In this document: piece after piece, positions 36,536 through 44,456 of the stretch
Numbering within the stretch: position 1 is the stretch's first letter
Layout of the letters: each line of letters opens with the position of its first letter
Assembly (NCBI RefSeq): GCF_012641435.1
Contig: NZ_JABAIJ010000008.1
Location: forward strand, 1-64,000
DNA: 64,000 nt
Origin: Rhizobium sp. P38BS-XIX
Lineage (GTDB): Bacteria; Pseudomonadota; Alphaproteobacteria; Rhizobiales; Rhizobiaceae
Reading direction: 5' to 3'
The notes under the pieces: generated by a model
What the model saw: only the letters and a program-made list of their open reading frames with translations
Told to the model about the DNA's origin: nothing
The model's database searches: none
Program-made: the position numbers and the translations under genes

Positions 36536-37351
36536 CTAGTTCGCGTCTATAACCGGTGAGATGACATCAATTATGACGGCAAGGGCCGAGGCGTCTTCGA
36601 TGTTGTTGCCGGAAGCTTCGAACTCTGCAAGTTCTATTCCGACGATTTGCTCAGCCGGTAGTGCGCGGAAGATCGCACGCAATGAATCGGGATGCAGGCC
36701 AGCGGGGATCGCGTAGGCGGCCGGCACATAGTTGGGCTCCAGCACGTCCCAGTCGACATGGATCCAGACCGGTGCGTCTCCGATCGCCGAACGGATCGCT
36801 TCCGGATTGGCATCGGCTGGGGAGATCACATGAACACCCGACTGTGTGAGCAGTTGCTCTTCCGCTGCATCGATATCTCGCGCGCCGACGATCACGACAC
36901 GAATTGGATCGATCCCTTGTCCATGGCCGCTGTCCCAAAGTCCGCAGGCGGCAGCAAGGACCATTCCGCCGAGATATCCGCTTTGTGTGGTTCGCGGAGT
37001 ATTGAAGTCGCCATGAGCATCAATCCAGAGAAGGACCGCATCAGGGTGGTGTGCAAAGGCGACTGGCAGCGACGCGAGACTGGCGGAGCAAGTGTTGGCA
37101 ACCATCAATGGCTTTCTGCCGCGCTGCAGAGCCGTTGCAACTGCGTTGCGCAGCGAGGTGAGCGTTTCCTGCGCGTCCGGCAGGCTCGTCGACCAATCGT
37201 CAAGTCGAGAAGGAGATGGTGTGCCGACGGCGATCGGTGTCAGTCCGGTGAGCTTTGCGATCGCCTCGGCCGTCAGCGCTGCTCCGGCGATCGCGCCCGG
37301 TGTTCTGTCTGCAATGCGGCCCTGGGACAGGATAAGCTCGTAATTCAACAT
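36536..37351 (-). CDS. Arginase/ureohydrolase-family protein with altered metal site
   Basis: 271 residues. Ureohydrolase motifs are D-A-H-G-D-F-N-T (D111, H113, D115) and H-V-D-W-D-V-L-E-P. The first metal-ligand motif, normally G-G-D-H-S, reads A-N-T-C-S with Cys at residue 88 in the His position. The last Asp of the second motif is Glu. The protein is therefore a divergent member: it may be a true arginase supplying ornithine for hydroxyornithine or for the decarboxylase, or it may act on another guanidino/amidino substrate. It lies 27 bp after the HAD gene and upstream of the N-hydroxylase promoter, same strand. Confidence 0.82.
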   Translation of the reverse strand: MLNYELILSQGRIADRTPGAIAGAALTAEAIAKLTGLTPIAVGTPSPSRLDDWSTSLPDAQETLTSLRNAVATALQRGRKPLMVANTCSASLASLPVAFAHHPDAVLLWIDAHGDFNTPRTTQSGYLGGMVLAAACGLWDSGHGQGIDPIRVVIVGARDIDAAEEQLLTQSGVHVISPADANPEAIRSAIGDAPVWIHVDWDVLEPNYVPAAYAIPAGLHPDSLRAIFRALPAEQIVGIELAEFEASGNNIEDASALAVIIDVISPVIDAN

Positions 37352-37378
37352 AGTCTCCTTCGTTGTCGGGAAGCCGCG

Positions 37379-38053
37379 TCAGATGCGAGGAAGGTTTGAG
37401 AGCATGGCAAGCCCATCGCCAAATCCCTCATGGACTCGAGCGCCCTCGGCTCGAAGCTTCTCGCCTTTTTCACCGAAGCCTATTCCGAGAAACTCCAGCC
37501 CGAGATTTCGTGCGGTCTTGAGATCCCATATCCCGTCGCCGATGGAGACGATCCGATCAACACCGGATATCTCGTGCTTCAGCTTTGCCCGCTCGATGGC
37601 GTTTGAGACGATATCCTCCCGCGTCGCGTAATCCGACGCCGTCACGAGCAGATCTGCGTCGTAGGAGACATTCAAGCACGCAAGTTTTCGCAGCGCCCCA
37701 TGACGGAGACTTCCTGTTGCGAAAACCGGAATCCAGTTGCTGTGTTCAAGTGCGATCAGAAATTCCGGTGCTCCTGCGATCGGCAGGAGGGGCGCGATCC
37801 CTATCTCGGTATCGAACGCTTCGATGAAGCCTTCTTCCAGCCGCTTCAGATCCGGCGCGTGTTGCCAGCGCGCTTCCTCCCAGGCTTCGGCAAATATGCC
37901 GCTATCCGAATGATGTCGATAGGCGGACCAGTCCGTTCGAAGCGCCGGAAAACCGAAACTCGACAAGGCACGTTCGAACGCTCTTTGATGCTGTGCGATG
38001 CTATCGGTCAGCGTTCCATCAATGTCGAGGACGACAATATTCTCTTTGAACAT
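37379..38053 (-). CDS. HAD-superfamily hydrolase (phosphatase-like)
   Basis: 224 residues from ATG 38053. Motif I is L-D-I-D-G-T-L-T-D-S (nucleophile and acid Asp), motif II F-A-T-G-S, and the motif III/IV region K-H-E-I-S-G-V-D-R-I-V-S-I-G-D-G-I-W-D-L. A helical C1 cap lies between. The closest layout is the beta-phosphoglucomutase/phosphonatase (HAD-IA) type. A longer frame to 38104 would start inside the hairpin at 38076-38134, so the shorter start is preferred. It pairs with the ureohydrolase gene; its link to siderophore synthesis is only positional. Confidence 0.8.
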   Translation of the reverse strand: MFKENIVVLDIDGTLTDSIAQHQRAFERALSSFGFPALRTDWSAYRHHSDSGIFAEAWEEARWQHAPDLKRLEEGFIEAFDTEIGIAPLLPIAGAPEFLIALEHSNWIPVFATGSLRHGALRKLACLNVSYDADLLVTASDYATREDIVSNAIERAKLKHEISGVDRIVSIGDGIWDLKTARNLGLEFLGIGFGEKGEKLRAEGARVHEGFGDGLAMLSNLPRI

Positions 38054-38075
38054 AAGCTTCGGTATCTTGAAAATG

Positions 38076-38134
38076 ATATAGCGACCAGAGCCGCCGCCCG
38101 ACAAACTGTCCGGCGGCGGCTCTGGTCGCTATAT
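38076..38134. terminator. Long perfect hairpin, putative terminator
   Basis: Arms of 23 bases (38076-38098 and 38112-38134) pair without a mismatch; they read ATATAGCGACCAGAGC... on the left. The 13-base loop contains a further GAC/GTC pair. It lies between the DUF308 gene end (38234) and the HAD start (38053). The arms are longer than in usual terminators and the T-tract is poor, so another RNA role is possible. Confidence 0.5.
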
Positions 38135-38233
38135 TTGTTCGGATATATTGCAGTCAACAGCATCGGCTGAGACGCATCACGAGGGCAGTCGGGATGGAGG
38201 CGTTTACGACGATGGTGGCCGGCGAGAGCCTCT

Positions 38234-38806
38234 TCAGGCTTCCCGCCGAATTCCGCTGACCGTCAGCCACACGGCTGAGACGATAAAATAGAAAGCGCCA
38301 AAGCCCGCATATCCGGCAATATTGGCGATGGATGGCGGTGTGGGCATCTGCGCCTGCAGGATAAAGAATGCCCCGGCGATTGCCGATTGGCCGCCGCTCA
38401 GGACCATGGCCCACTGACCGCCATTCGTTTTCCAACGGCGGATGGCTGTGCCAAGTTGCAGCAATCCCGAAAGGATTGCCCATCCGCCATAAATTGCAAT
38501 TACCCAGTTCATGCTAACGGTCATGGCAGCAATGACGGCAATTGTAATCACGAGGCTGACGGCGACGTTGAACGCCTGCGTGCGGTTCCCGGCCAGCCCG
38601 CCATTGCGCGAGGCGTCGATGAAGTTGGCGGCCGCGTCCCATAGCGGATAGATGATCAACAAAAAGGTCGCGATGGCCGGCGACTTCAGGCCGATTGTCA
38701 GGGCGGCAAGCACCCAGGCGATGGAGAAGAATGCGCGGGCAAAATAATAGAGCTTGAGCCACGCATTCTGATCGTTTGACGAGATGGCAGTTTGATTGGT
38801 GTTCAT
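38234..38806 (-). CDS. DUF308/HdeD-like membrane protein
   Basis: 190 residues from ATG 38806. About six hydrophobic segments, with small-residue-rich helices typical of HdeD/DUF308 (for example A-I-A-T-F-L-L-I-I-Y-P-L-W-D-A-A and I-Y-G-G-W-A-I-L-S-G-L-L-Q-L). Inner-membrane protein, function unknown; HdeD relatives are linked to acid and stress resistance. It follows a small gene on the same strand, and both lie downstream of a TetR-type operator at 39261. Confidence 0.8.
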   Translation of the reverse strand: MNTNQTAISSNDQNAWLKLYYFARAFFSIAWVLAALTIGLKSPAIATFLLIIYPLWDAAANFIDASRNGGLAGNRTQAFNVAVSLVITIAVIAAMTVSMNWVIAIYGGWAILSGLLQLGTAIRRWKTNGGQWAMVLSGGQSAIAGAFFILQAQMPTPPSIANIAGYAGFGAFYFIVSAVWLTVSGIRREA

Positions 38807-38861
38807 GGTGATACCCTTTTGGATTGTTTCGATGGTTGAAATTCTGGCTGTTTGAAGCAGG

Positions 38862-39179
38862 TCAGAGGTAGCCGACGTGTCGGCCGAAGGCGGAGATCTC
38901 GTCCCAATTGCCTTTGCCAATTCGTTCGCTCTCGCCAGAGAGCCGGCGTTCGCCGGATGGAGCCGTTTGAGCAACATCCGTCATGGTCGATGACGAAAAG
39001 CCTTCAGTGCCTTGTTGCGACAGTGTGGCGGTGATCGCTGATTGCCGGTGTGCGATCCATCTGTTTTGCGGATCGGATGTGATCGAGGTCGTGCGGCAGA
39101 CCTCGACACCGGATGTGGCGGACGTCGCCGCGATCGCACCGACCTTTTCCACCGTCTTTCCCTTGGGCCAGCAACTCAT
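38862..39179 (-). CDS. Small hypothetical protein
   Basis: 105 residues from ATG 39179, which has a strong Shine-Dalgarno (AGGAGAC, nine bases upstream). The sequence is polar and Ser/Thr-rich with no membrane segment or motif I recognise. It is the first gene after the operator at 39261-39278 and lies 55 bp ahead of the DUF308 gene. The good ribosome site and position are the main support; the protein itself is not recognised. Confidence 0.5.
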   Translation of the reverse strand: MSCWPKGKTVEKVGAIAATSATSGVEVCRTTSITSDPQNRWIAHRQSAITATLSQQGTEGFSSSTMTDVAQTAPSGERRLSGESERIGKGNWDEISAFGRHVGYL

Positions 39180-39260
39180 TTCAAAGTCTCCTGTGAGCCA
39201 GCCCAATTCGGTTGTTCGAGTTGGGCATGACCGTTCAATTCTGCGGCATTAACTCAATTT

Positions 39261-39278
39261 ACCTACTAGTTGGTAGGT
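39261..39278 (-). promoter_or_regulatory. TetR-type operator before the small protein/DUF308 genes
   Basis: ACCTACTAGTTGGTAGGT: six-base perfect arms ACCTAC / GTAGGT around six bases. A second copy lies at 39931-39948, just upstream of the TetR gene start. Confidence 0.65.
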
Positions 39279-39341
39279 TTACTGCTCATGCAAAAACACG
39301 CTATTGTTCCGATGCGCCGCCATCGTAACTGCTTCTGGCGA

Positions 39342-39923
39342 TTATCGGGGTCGCAGCCTTTCCAGGCTTGATTTCAGCACCGTGCCAAAAACGTCACTTT
39401 TCCCGTAAGCTCTCGCAGAGAGCATCGCGCCATGGATCGTCGCCATGAATGTCTCTGCCTCGGCTGAGGGCGATGTCGTGAGTGACAGCGTTCCCTGTTT
39501 CCCTCCACGCTCCATGACCGCTGTCAGCCATGTGGATAGAAAACGAAAATAGGCGCGAACTTCCACCGCGACTTCCTGAGGGAGCACTGGCAGTTCGCTT
39601 GCAAGCAGAGCTGAAAGGCAGAACGGGATGCTCGCATCTTCAATGCATTGCTCCCAATAGTTTGCGTAGACGTTCAGCAGCTCAAAGGCGTCCGGTACCT
39701 TTTGCTCGATCTCCAGGAAGCTGGCTTCGGCATTTTCGCGATAGCGAGCGACGAGAGTGCGCACCAGATCGGCCTTGGCGGGGAAATGATGATGGATGCT
39801 GGGTTTTCTGATCCCCACCGCGACCGCTATGTCGGCATAGCTGAAGCCATTATAGCCACCGGCGATAATCAGCTTTTGCGCGCAGTTCAGAATTTCGTCG
39901 GATGTTGTCGAAAGATTGCTCAT
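39342..39923 (-). CDS. TetR-family transcriptional regulator
   Basis: 193 residues. HTH at ~10-55 (I-L-N-C-A-Q-K-L-I, F-S-Y-A-D-I-A-V-A-V-G-I-R-K-P-S-I-H-H-H-F-P-A-K). The S-I-H-H-H-F-P recognition helix is the form common in AcuR/YxaF-like TetR regulators. It probably represses itself and the small-protein/DUF308 genes through the palindromes at 39931 and 39261, which share the core CCTACTAG-N2-GGTAG. Confidence 0.88.
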   Translation of the reverse strand: MSNLSTTSDEILNCAQKLIIAGGYNGFSYADIAVAVGIRKPSIHHHFPAKADLVRTLVARYRENAEASFLEIEQKVPDAFELLNVYANYWEQCIEDASIPFCLSALLASELPVLPQEVAVEVRAYFRFLSTWLTAVMERGGKQGTLSLTTSPSAEAETFMATIHGAMLSARAYGKSDVFGTVLKSSLERLRPR

Positions 39924-39930
39924 AGGATTT

Positions 39931-39948
39931 ATCTACCTTCTAGTAGGG
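39931..39948 (-). promoter_or_regulatory. Second TetR-type operator, at the TetR gene itself
   Basis: Read on the minus strand: CCCTACTAGAAGGTAGAT. It matches the 39261 site at 13 of 18 positions or better and ends eight bases before the TetR start codon, implying autoregulation. Confidence 0.6.
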
Positions 39949-40115
39949 AGACTGTCAACGGGAATTGGACTTTGATCGCGCCACAGGACTTCGAGATTGC
40001 CGTCTCCTCCTCGCGGACTCGGCAAATCCATTATTTTTTCATGGGCTTGGAAAGAAATGCTGGCCACATCGTTCTAGTCTTGTCGGGTGAAATGATAGAC
40101 GCATTGGAGTGAAGG

Positions 40116-41186
40116 ATGGCCGGAAAGCGTACGTTGACCATGATCCATATGGCCACCTTGATCGCGGCCGCTGTTCTCGTAGGGACGATGCTGATGCGGA
40201 AAACGCGAACTGTCGCGGGCTCAAGGCGCGTTGCTGATATCGATGATCATGGCCGCGATGCCGATGTGCCGGAAGAGCTGCCGATGAACGGGCTGAGGGA
40301 TGTCTTCTGGCGCGTCGTCCACGGAATTTCGAATGACCGCGTCACCTTGATTGCCGCGGGCGTAACCTTCTACCTGCTTCTCGCGATATTCCCGGCACTT
40401 GCCGCGCTCGTGTCGTTGTATGGGCTCGTGGCCGATCCGGTCACGCTGTCCCAGCATCTGCGTGAACTGGCCGCGGTTCTTCCGCCCGGCGCCTTCGATT
40501 TGTTTTCCGATCAGCTTGCCGTGCTGACGTCAAAGCCGCATGCGGAACTCGGCACGACATTCTTCATCAGCCTTGCCATTGCGCTCTGGAGCACCCACAG
40601 CGGCACGTTGGCGCTCTTCGATGCCATGAATGTCGCCTATGAGGAGCGAGAAAAGCGAAGCTATATCAGGCTCAATCTGATTGCGCTGTGTTTTACGCTG
40701 TGCGCCATGATTGCCGCTGCTGCCGTGATCGGGCTTGTCGCGGTGCTGCCCGTTCTTCTCGCCTATGTCTGGCTCGATCATTATCAGGAAGAGCTGGCCC
40801 TGGTTGCCCGATGGCCGGCTCTCATTGTGCTGGTCGTCACGGCTATTCTGGCGATCTATCGGTTCGGGCCCAGCCGTGAGCCGGCGCGGCTGCGGTGGAT
40901 GACGTGGGGAGCGGCTTTGACCGTGCTCGCATGGCTCGCGATGTCCTTTGCGTTCTCCTTCTATCTCGGTCACTTTGCAAACTACAACGCGACCTATGGC
41001 ACGCTCGGCGCTCTGATCGGCTTTCTGATATGGACCTGGCTGTCCGTCACCATCCTGATCATCGGTGCCGAATTGAATGCGGAGTTGGAGCATCAAACCG
41101 AAAGGGATTCCACCACGGGAACACCGCGCCCCATCGGAACGCGCGGCGCCTATGTTGCCGATACTCTGGGAGAGGTAGCGGAGTGA
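40116..41186 (+). CDS. YihY/BrkB-family inner-membrane protein
   Basis: 356 residues. Family motifs are D-R-V-T-L-I-A-A-G-V-T-F-Y-L-L-L-A-I-F-P-A-L-A, W-S-T-H-S-G-T-L-A-L-F-D-A-M-N-V-A-Y and, near the end, Y-G-T-L-G-A-L-I-G-F-L-I-W-T-W. Six predicted membrane helices plus a short N-terminal membrane segment (I-H-M-A-T-L-I-A-A-A-V-L-V). Formerly called ribonuclease BN in error; the true function is not established. Transcribed alone, convergent with the sugar permease gene. Confidence 0.88.
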   Translation: MAGKRTLTMIHMATLIAAAVLVGTMLMRKTRTVAGSRRVADIDDHGRDADVPEELPMNGLRDVFWRVVHGISNDRVTLIAAGVTFYLLLAIFPALAALVSLYGLVADPVTLSQHLRELAAVLPPGAFDLFSDQLAVLTSKPHAELGTTFFISLAIALWSTHSGTLALFDAMNVAYEEREKRSYIRLNLIALCFTLCAMIAAAAVIGLVAVLPVLLAYVWLDHYQEELALVARWPALIVLVVTAILAIYRFGPSREPARLRWMTWGAALTVLAWLAMSFAFSFYLGHFANYNATYGTLGALIGFLIWTWLSVTILIIGAELNAELEHQTERDSTTGTPRPIGTRGAYVADTLGEVAE

Positions 41187-41211
41187 AGGAGCGGCTATAA
41201 TCTCCGACAAT

Positions 41212-41243
41212 CGCTCCGGCGCCCGCCTGAGGAAGCCGGAGCG
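41212..41243. terminator. Convergent terminator hairpin
   Basis: Perfect nine-base arms CGCTCCGGC (41212-41220) and GCCGGAGCG (41235-41243) with a 14-base loop, between the convergent YihY and permease genes. Confidence 0.55.
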
Positions 41244-41286
41244 TGGCCGGTCGATGGCGAACAGAAAATACGCCGATCCAAATTGC

Positions 41287-42168
41287 TTATCCCTTTATCC
41301 CGGCAGACAGCATGATGGCGCGTGTGATCTGCTTCTGAAACAGCAGATAGAGGATCGCGACGGGCAATCCGGCCAGAACCGCAGCGGCCATGTCCTTCGC
41401 GAAACGAACGCCGAAGACGTCCTTTACCTGTGTAATGCCGACCGGGATGGTAATCGTGGCATCCGACGTCGCGACCAGGAAAGGCCATAGGAAATTGTTC
41501 CACGCCGCGATGAAGGTGGTGATCCCCAATGCGGTTATCACGCCCCAGTTCATGGGAACATAGATCTTCCAGAGCGTGCGCAGATGACCCGCATTGTCGA
41601 GCATCGCCGCTTCATGGAATTCCTTCGGAACCTGATCGAAGAATTGTTTGAGGATGATGATGACGGACGGCACGACGAGTTGGGGGAGGACGATGCCGCC
41701 CCATGTGTTGATCAGTCCGAATGTGTTCATCAGTACGAAATGGTTGATGATCAGCGCCTCTGCCGGCACCATCACGGAAGTAATCAGGGCTCCATAGATC
41801 AGGCGGCGGCCGGGAAACTGGATCTGGCTGAGCGCATAGGCGCAGCAAGCGCTCATGATCAGCACCAGAACGGCGATGATCGCTGATGTGCCGACCGAAT
41901 TCAGGTACCATTGGACGATGCTCGAATGGTCGATCACGTAGCGATATGGCTCAAGCGTCGGTGCTTTCGGGAAGAGCCCGGGATTTCGGCTGACTACCTC
42001 GGTGTCGGATTTCAGCGATGTCACGACCGCCCAGTAAAGCGGAAAGAACCAGATCAGCGCCCCGAATGCCGTGAGTGCGGTCAGAGCGCGGCCGCTCCAG
42101 CCGCGCGAAGCGATCGCGTTCGTCGTCATGGTCAGCTCCATGGGGGAGTTCGTCGTCAGCACGCTCAT
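41287..42168 (-). CDS. Carbohydrate ABC transporter permease (MalG type)
   Basis: 293 residues with six membrane segments and the EAA loop E-A-A-M-L-D-N-A-G-H-L-R-T-L-W-K-I-Y-V-P that contacts the ATPase. Start ATG 42168 overlaps the stop of the partner permease (ATGA). Last gene of the GH2/ABC operon; CUT1 family, likely for an oligosaccharide or glycoside. Confidence 0.92.
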   Translation of the reverse strand: MSVLTTNSPMELTMTTNAIASRGWSGRALTALTAFGALIWFFPLYWAVVTSLKSDTEVVSRNPGLFPKAPTLEPYRYVIDHSSIVQWYLNSVGTSAIIAVLVLIMSACCAYALSQIQFPGRRLIYGALITSVMVPAEALIINHFVLMNTFGLINTWGGIVLPQLVVPSVIIILKQFFDQVPKEFHEAAMLDNAGHLRTLWKIYVPMNWGVITALGITTFIAAWNNFLWPFLVATSDATITIPVGITQVKDVFGVRFAKDMAAAVLAGLPVAILYLLFQKQITRAIMLSAGIKG

Positions 42169-43058
42169 TTCGGGCCTCGCGCGCGCAGGAATTGATATTG
42201 GAGGACCGAGGCAATGAGGATGATCACGAACAGAATGGTTGCGACAGCCGCACCTTCACCGCCCTTGTTCTGCTTGAAAGCCAGATCGTAGATGATTGTC
42301 ATCATGACCGATTGTGCGTCTGCCGGCGTGTGCGCGAAATATCCTAGCAGATACGGCTGCGCGAAGATTTTGAATTGCAGGATCAGCTGCAATGTCAGCA
42401 CAAGCGCGGTGACGGGCCAGATCAGCGGCCAGGTAATTTTTGAAAAGACACGCCAGCGACTGGCATTGTCCAGCGCAGCCGCCTCGTAGACATCGGGTGA
42501 AATGCTGCGCAATCCCGCCAGAAAGAGAAGGATGTTAAATCCGATCGTCCACCAGATCGTGACGACCGCAACCGAGGGCATGAAGTAAGTCGGCGAGCGC
42601 AGGACCGGCAGCGGTCGCCCGCCCGTAAAGAGACCGATGACGATCTGGATGACGCCGTATTGCATGTTGGCGATCCAGGTCCAGATCTGCGTCACCACCG
42701 AAACCGGTAGGATCGATGGGAGAAAAAAGCAGGCAAGCACCAGCATCTGTATTCGGCCGTTCAGGCGGTTGACGCCCATGGCGATGAAAAGCGCGAGACA
42801 TGTGCCGGGAACGACGGTCAAGGCGATGAAGTAAAGCGTGTTCAGAAGTGCTTTTTGAAACTGCGGCGACGAAAGCTGGCGAACGTAATTATCCAGGCCC
42901 ACCCATTCGCCGGGGCCGATCAACGGCGCGTTGGTGAGGCTCATCGCCACCATCCGCCATGTCGGGTAAGCGAATATCACCAGAAACGCGATGACTGCCG
43001 GTGCGACCAGCAGCGCTGCAACCATGGTATCCTGTTTTCTGTTGCTGACTGCGGCCAT
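42165..43058 (-). CDS. Carbohydrate ABC transporter permease (MalF type)
   Basis: 297 residues, six membrane segments, EAA loop Y-E-A-A-A-L-D-N-A-S-R-W-R-V-F-S-K-I-T-W-P. Forms the CUT1 channel with the MalG-type partner. Lies between the binding-protein gene and the partner permease in one operon. Confidence 0.92.
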   Translation of the reverse strand: MAAVSNRKQDTMVAALLVAPAVIAFLVIFAYPTWRMVAMSLTNAPLIGPGEWVGLDNYVRQLSSPQFQKALLNTLYFIALTVVPGTCLALFIAMGVNRLNGRIQMLVLACFFLPSILPVSVVTQIWTWIANMQYGVIQIVIGLFTGGRPLPVLRSPTYFMPSVAVVTIWWTIGFNILLFLAGLRSISPDVYEAAALDNASRWRVFSKITWPLIWPVTALVLTLQLILQFKIFAQPYLLGYFAHTPADAQSVMMTIIYDLAFKQNKGGEGAAVATILFVIILIASVLQYQFLRARGPK

Positions 43059-43124
43059 CCGTCACCTCTCTCGTTAATGCAGCCCCGGGGACCGGGAGGA
43101 GCCCCGGGGCCGTTGAAGAAAACG

Positions 43125-44384
43125 TCATTGAGAGTTCATGTGATCACGAAACTTCTCGAGCGTTTCCTTCACATCGCCTTCGCCGTTGAGCGGTCCGGAC
43201 ACCATGTTTTGCCAATCGTCGTCGAACTTCGAAGCCGCGCCCGTCAGCGGCGTCTTCGGCATGTAGAAGGCATTGATCGCCATGGCGGCATAGTCTGCCT
43301 GCGGCTTGAGCGCCTTGTAGGCGGAAGACGTGCTGACCGGCAGATAGGCCGGGATATGGCCGGCGGCGGCCCATTCCAGCGAGTTCACGTTCATCCACCG
43401 GATGACTTCGAGAACCGCGGCGCGTTTTTCCGGCGTCATGGTCTTGCCTACATTGTTGGGAATGACGAAGGAGTGCGAGTCCGACCAGTTGGCCGCCTTG
43501 CCCATCCAGGCCGGAATGTTGATCATGCCGTAGTCGAAGCCATTGCCCTTGGCGACTTCCGTTTCCATCGTCGGTAGTTCCCAATTGCCGTTCAGGAAGA
43601 AAGCGGACTGTCCGGCGATAAAGGTCGGGGTGATGGTTTCCGTGTCGATGTAAGGCTGCGCCCAACCTTGCTTCACCCAATCGGTGACCTCGTTGTAGGC
43701 CTTTTCCATCTTCTCGAAATTGTCGCCCTGGAGAAATTTGCCGTTCTCCGTCAGCTGACCGCCTTCCTGACCGAACAGGGTGTAGATATCCCGCAGATCG
43801 CCGTTCGAGGAGGAGATGACCACGCCGTTCTTTCCGGCGTCCTTGGCCTTGGCCAGCACCGCGCGCCAGCCTTCCAGCGTGTCGATACCGGTCGGCTTGC
43901 CATCCTGGCCCAGCGCGCCGAGGTCCTTCAGCACCGCTTTGTTGTAGTAGAGCACTTCGCCATGGACGTCGAAGGGAACGGCGTAACGCACGTTGTCGAC
44001 CGTGGAGGCGGCAATCGCGTTTGGAGGATAGTCACCATCCTTCAGACCGACCGCCTTCAGCTCTTTCGGATCGATGGGCGAGACTGTCTTTGCGGAGACA
44101 GCGCCCGCCAGACGCGAGAGGTGATAGGTTGCGATGTCCGGTCCCTGACCGACAGCCGCGGAGGTCTGCAGCTTGGTGTAGTAAGGAGTGCCCCATTCGA
44201 GCGTCGTGCCCGTGATCTGGATCTTGTCCTTATGTTCGTCGTTGAAGCGCTGGATGAGCGCTTTCATTCGCACCCCGTCGCCGCCGGACAGAAAGTCCCA
44301 CCAGACGACATTTTCGACTGCGAATGCTGGAAAGGCTGTCATCAGGGCTAACGCCGCGATCGATGTTCTCAACAGGTTGCGCAT
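43125..44384 (-). CDS. Extracellular sugar-binding protein (CUT1 family)
   Basis: 419 residues, Sec signal ending A-F-A at ~22. Family 1 solute-binding features: V-V-W-W-D-F-L near the N terminus, G-Q-G-P-D-I-A-T-Y, G-Q-S-A-F-F-L-N-G-N-W-E, and C-terminal W-Q-N-M-V-S-G-P. Periplasmic receptor for the ABC permeases downstream. The neighbouring GH2 enzyme suggests a beta-glycoside ligand; the ligand cannot be read from sequence. Confidence 0.92.
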   Translation of the reverse strand: MRNLLRTSIAALALMTAFPAFAVENVVWWDFLSGGDGVRMKALIQRFNDEHKDKIQITGTTLEWGTPYYTKLQTSAAVGQGPDIATYHLSRLAGAVSAKTVSPIDPKELKAVGLKDGDYPPNAIAASTVDNVRYAVPFDVHGEVLYYNKAVLKDLGALGQDGKPTGIDTLEGWRAVLAKAKDAGKNGVVISSSNGDLRDIYTLFGQEGGQLTENGKFLQGDNFEKMEKAYNEVTDWVKQGWAQPYIDTETITPTFIAGQSAFFLNGNWELPTMETEVAKGNGFDYGMINIPAWMGKAANWSDSHSFVIPNNVGKTMTPEKRAAVLEVIRWMNVNSLEWAAAGHIPAYLPVSTSSAYKALKPQADYAAMAINAFYMPKTPLTGAASKFDDDWQNMVSGPLNGEGDVKETLEKFRDHMNSQ

Positions 44385-44456
44385 TTCACTCCTCCAGGTG
44401 ATCGGTTTCCTCCCGGGCCGCCCGCTTCGGGGTGGCCTTCATGCACTGCTCGGCGG

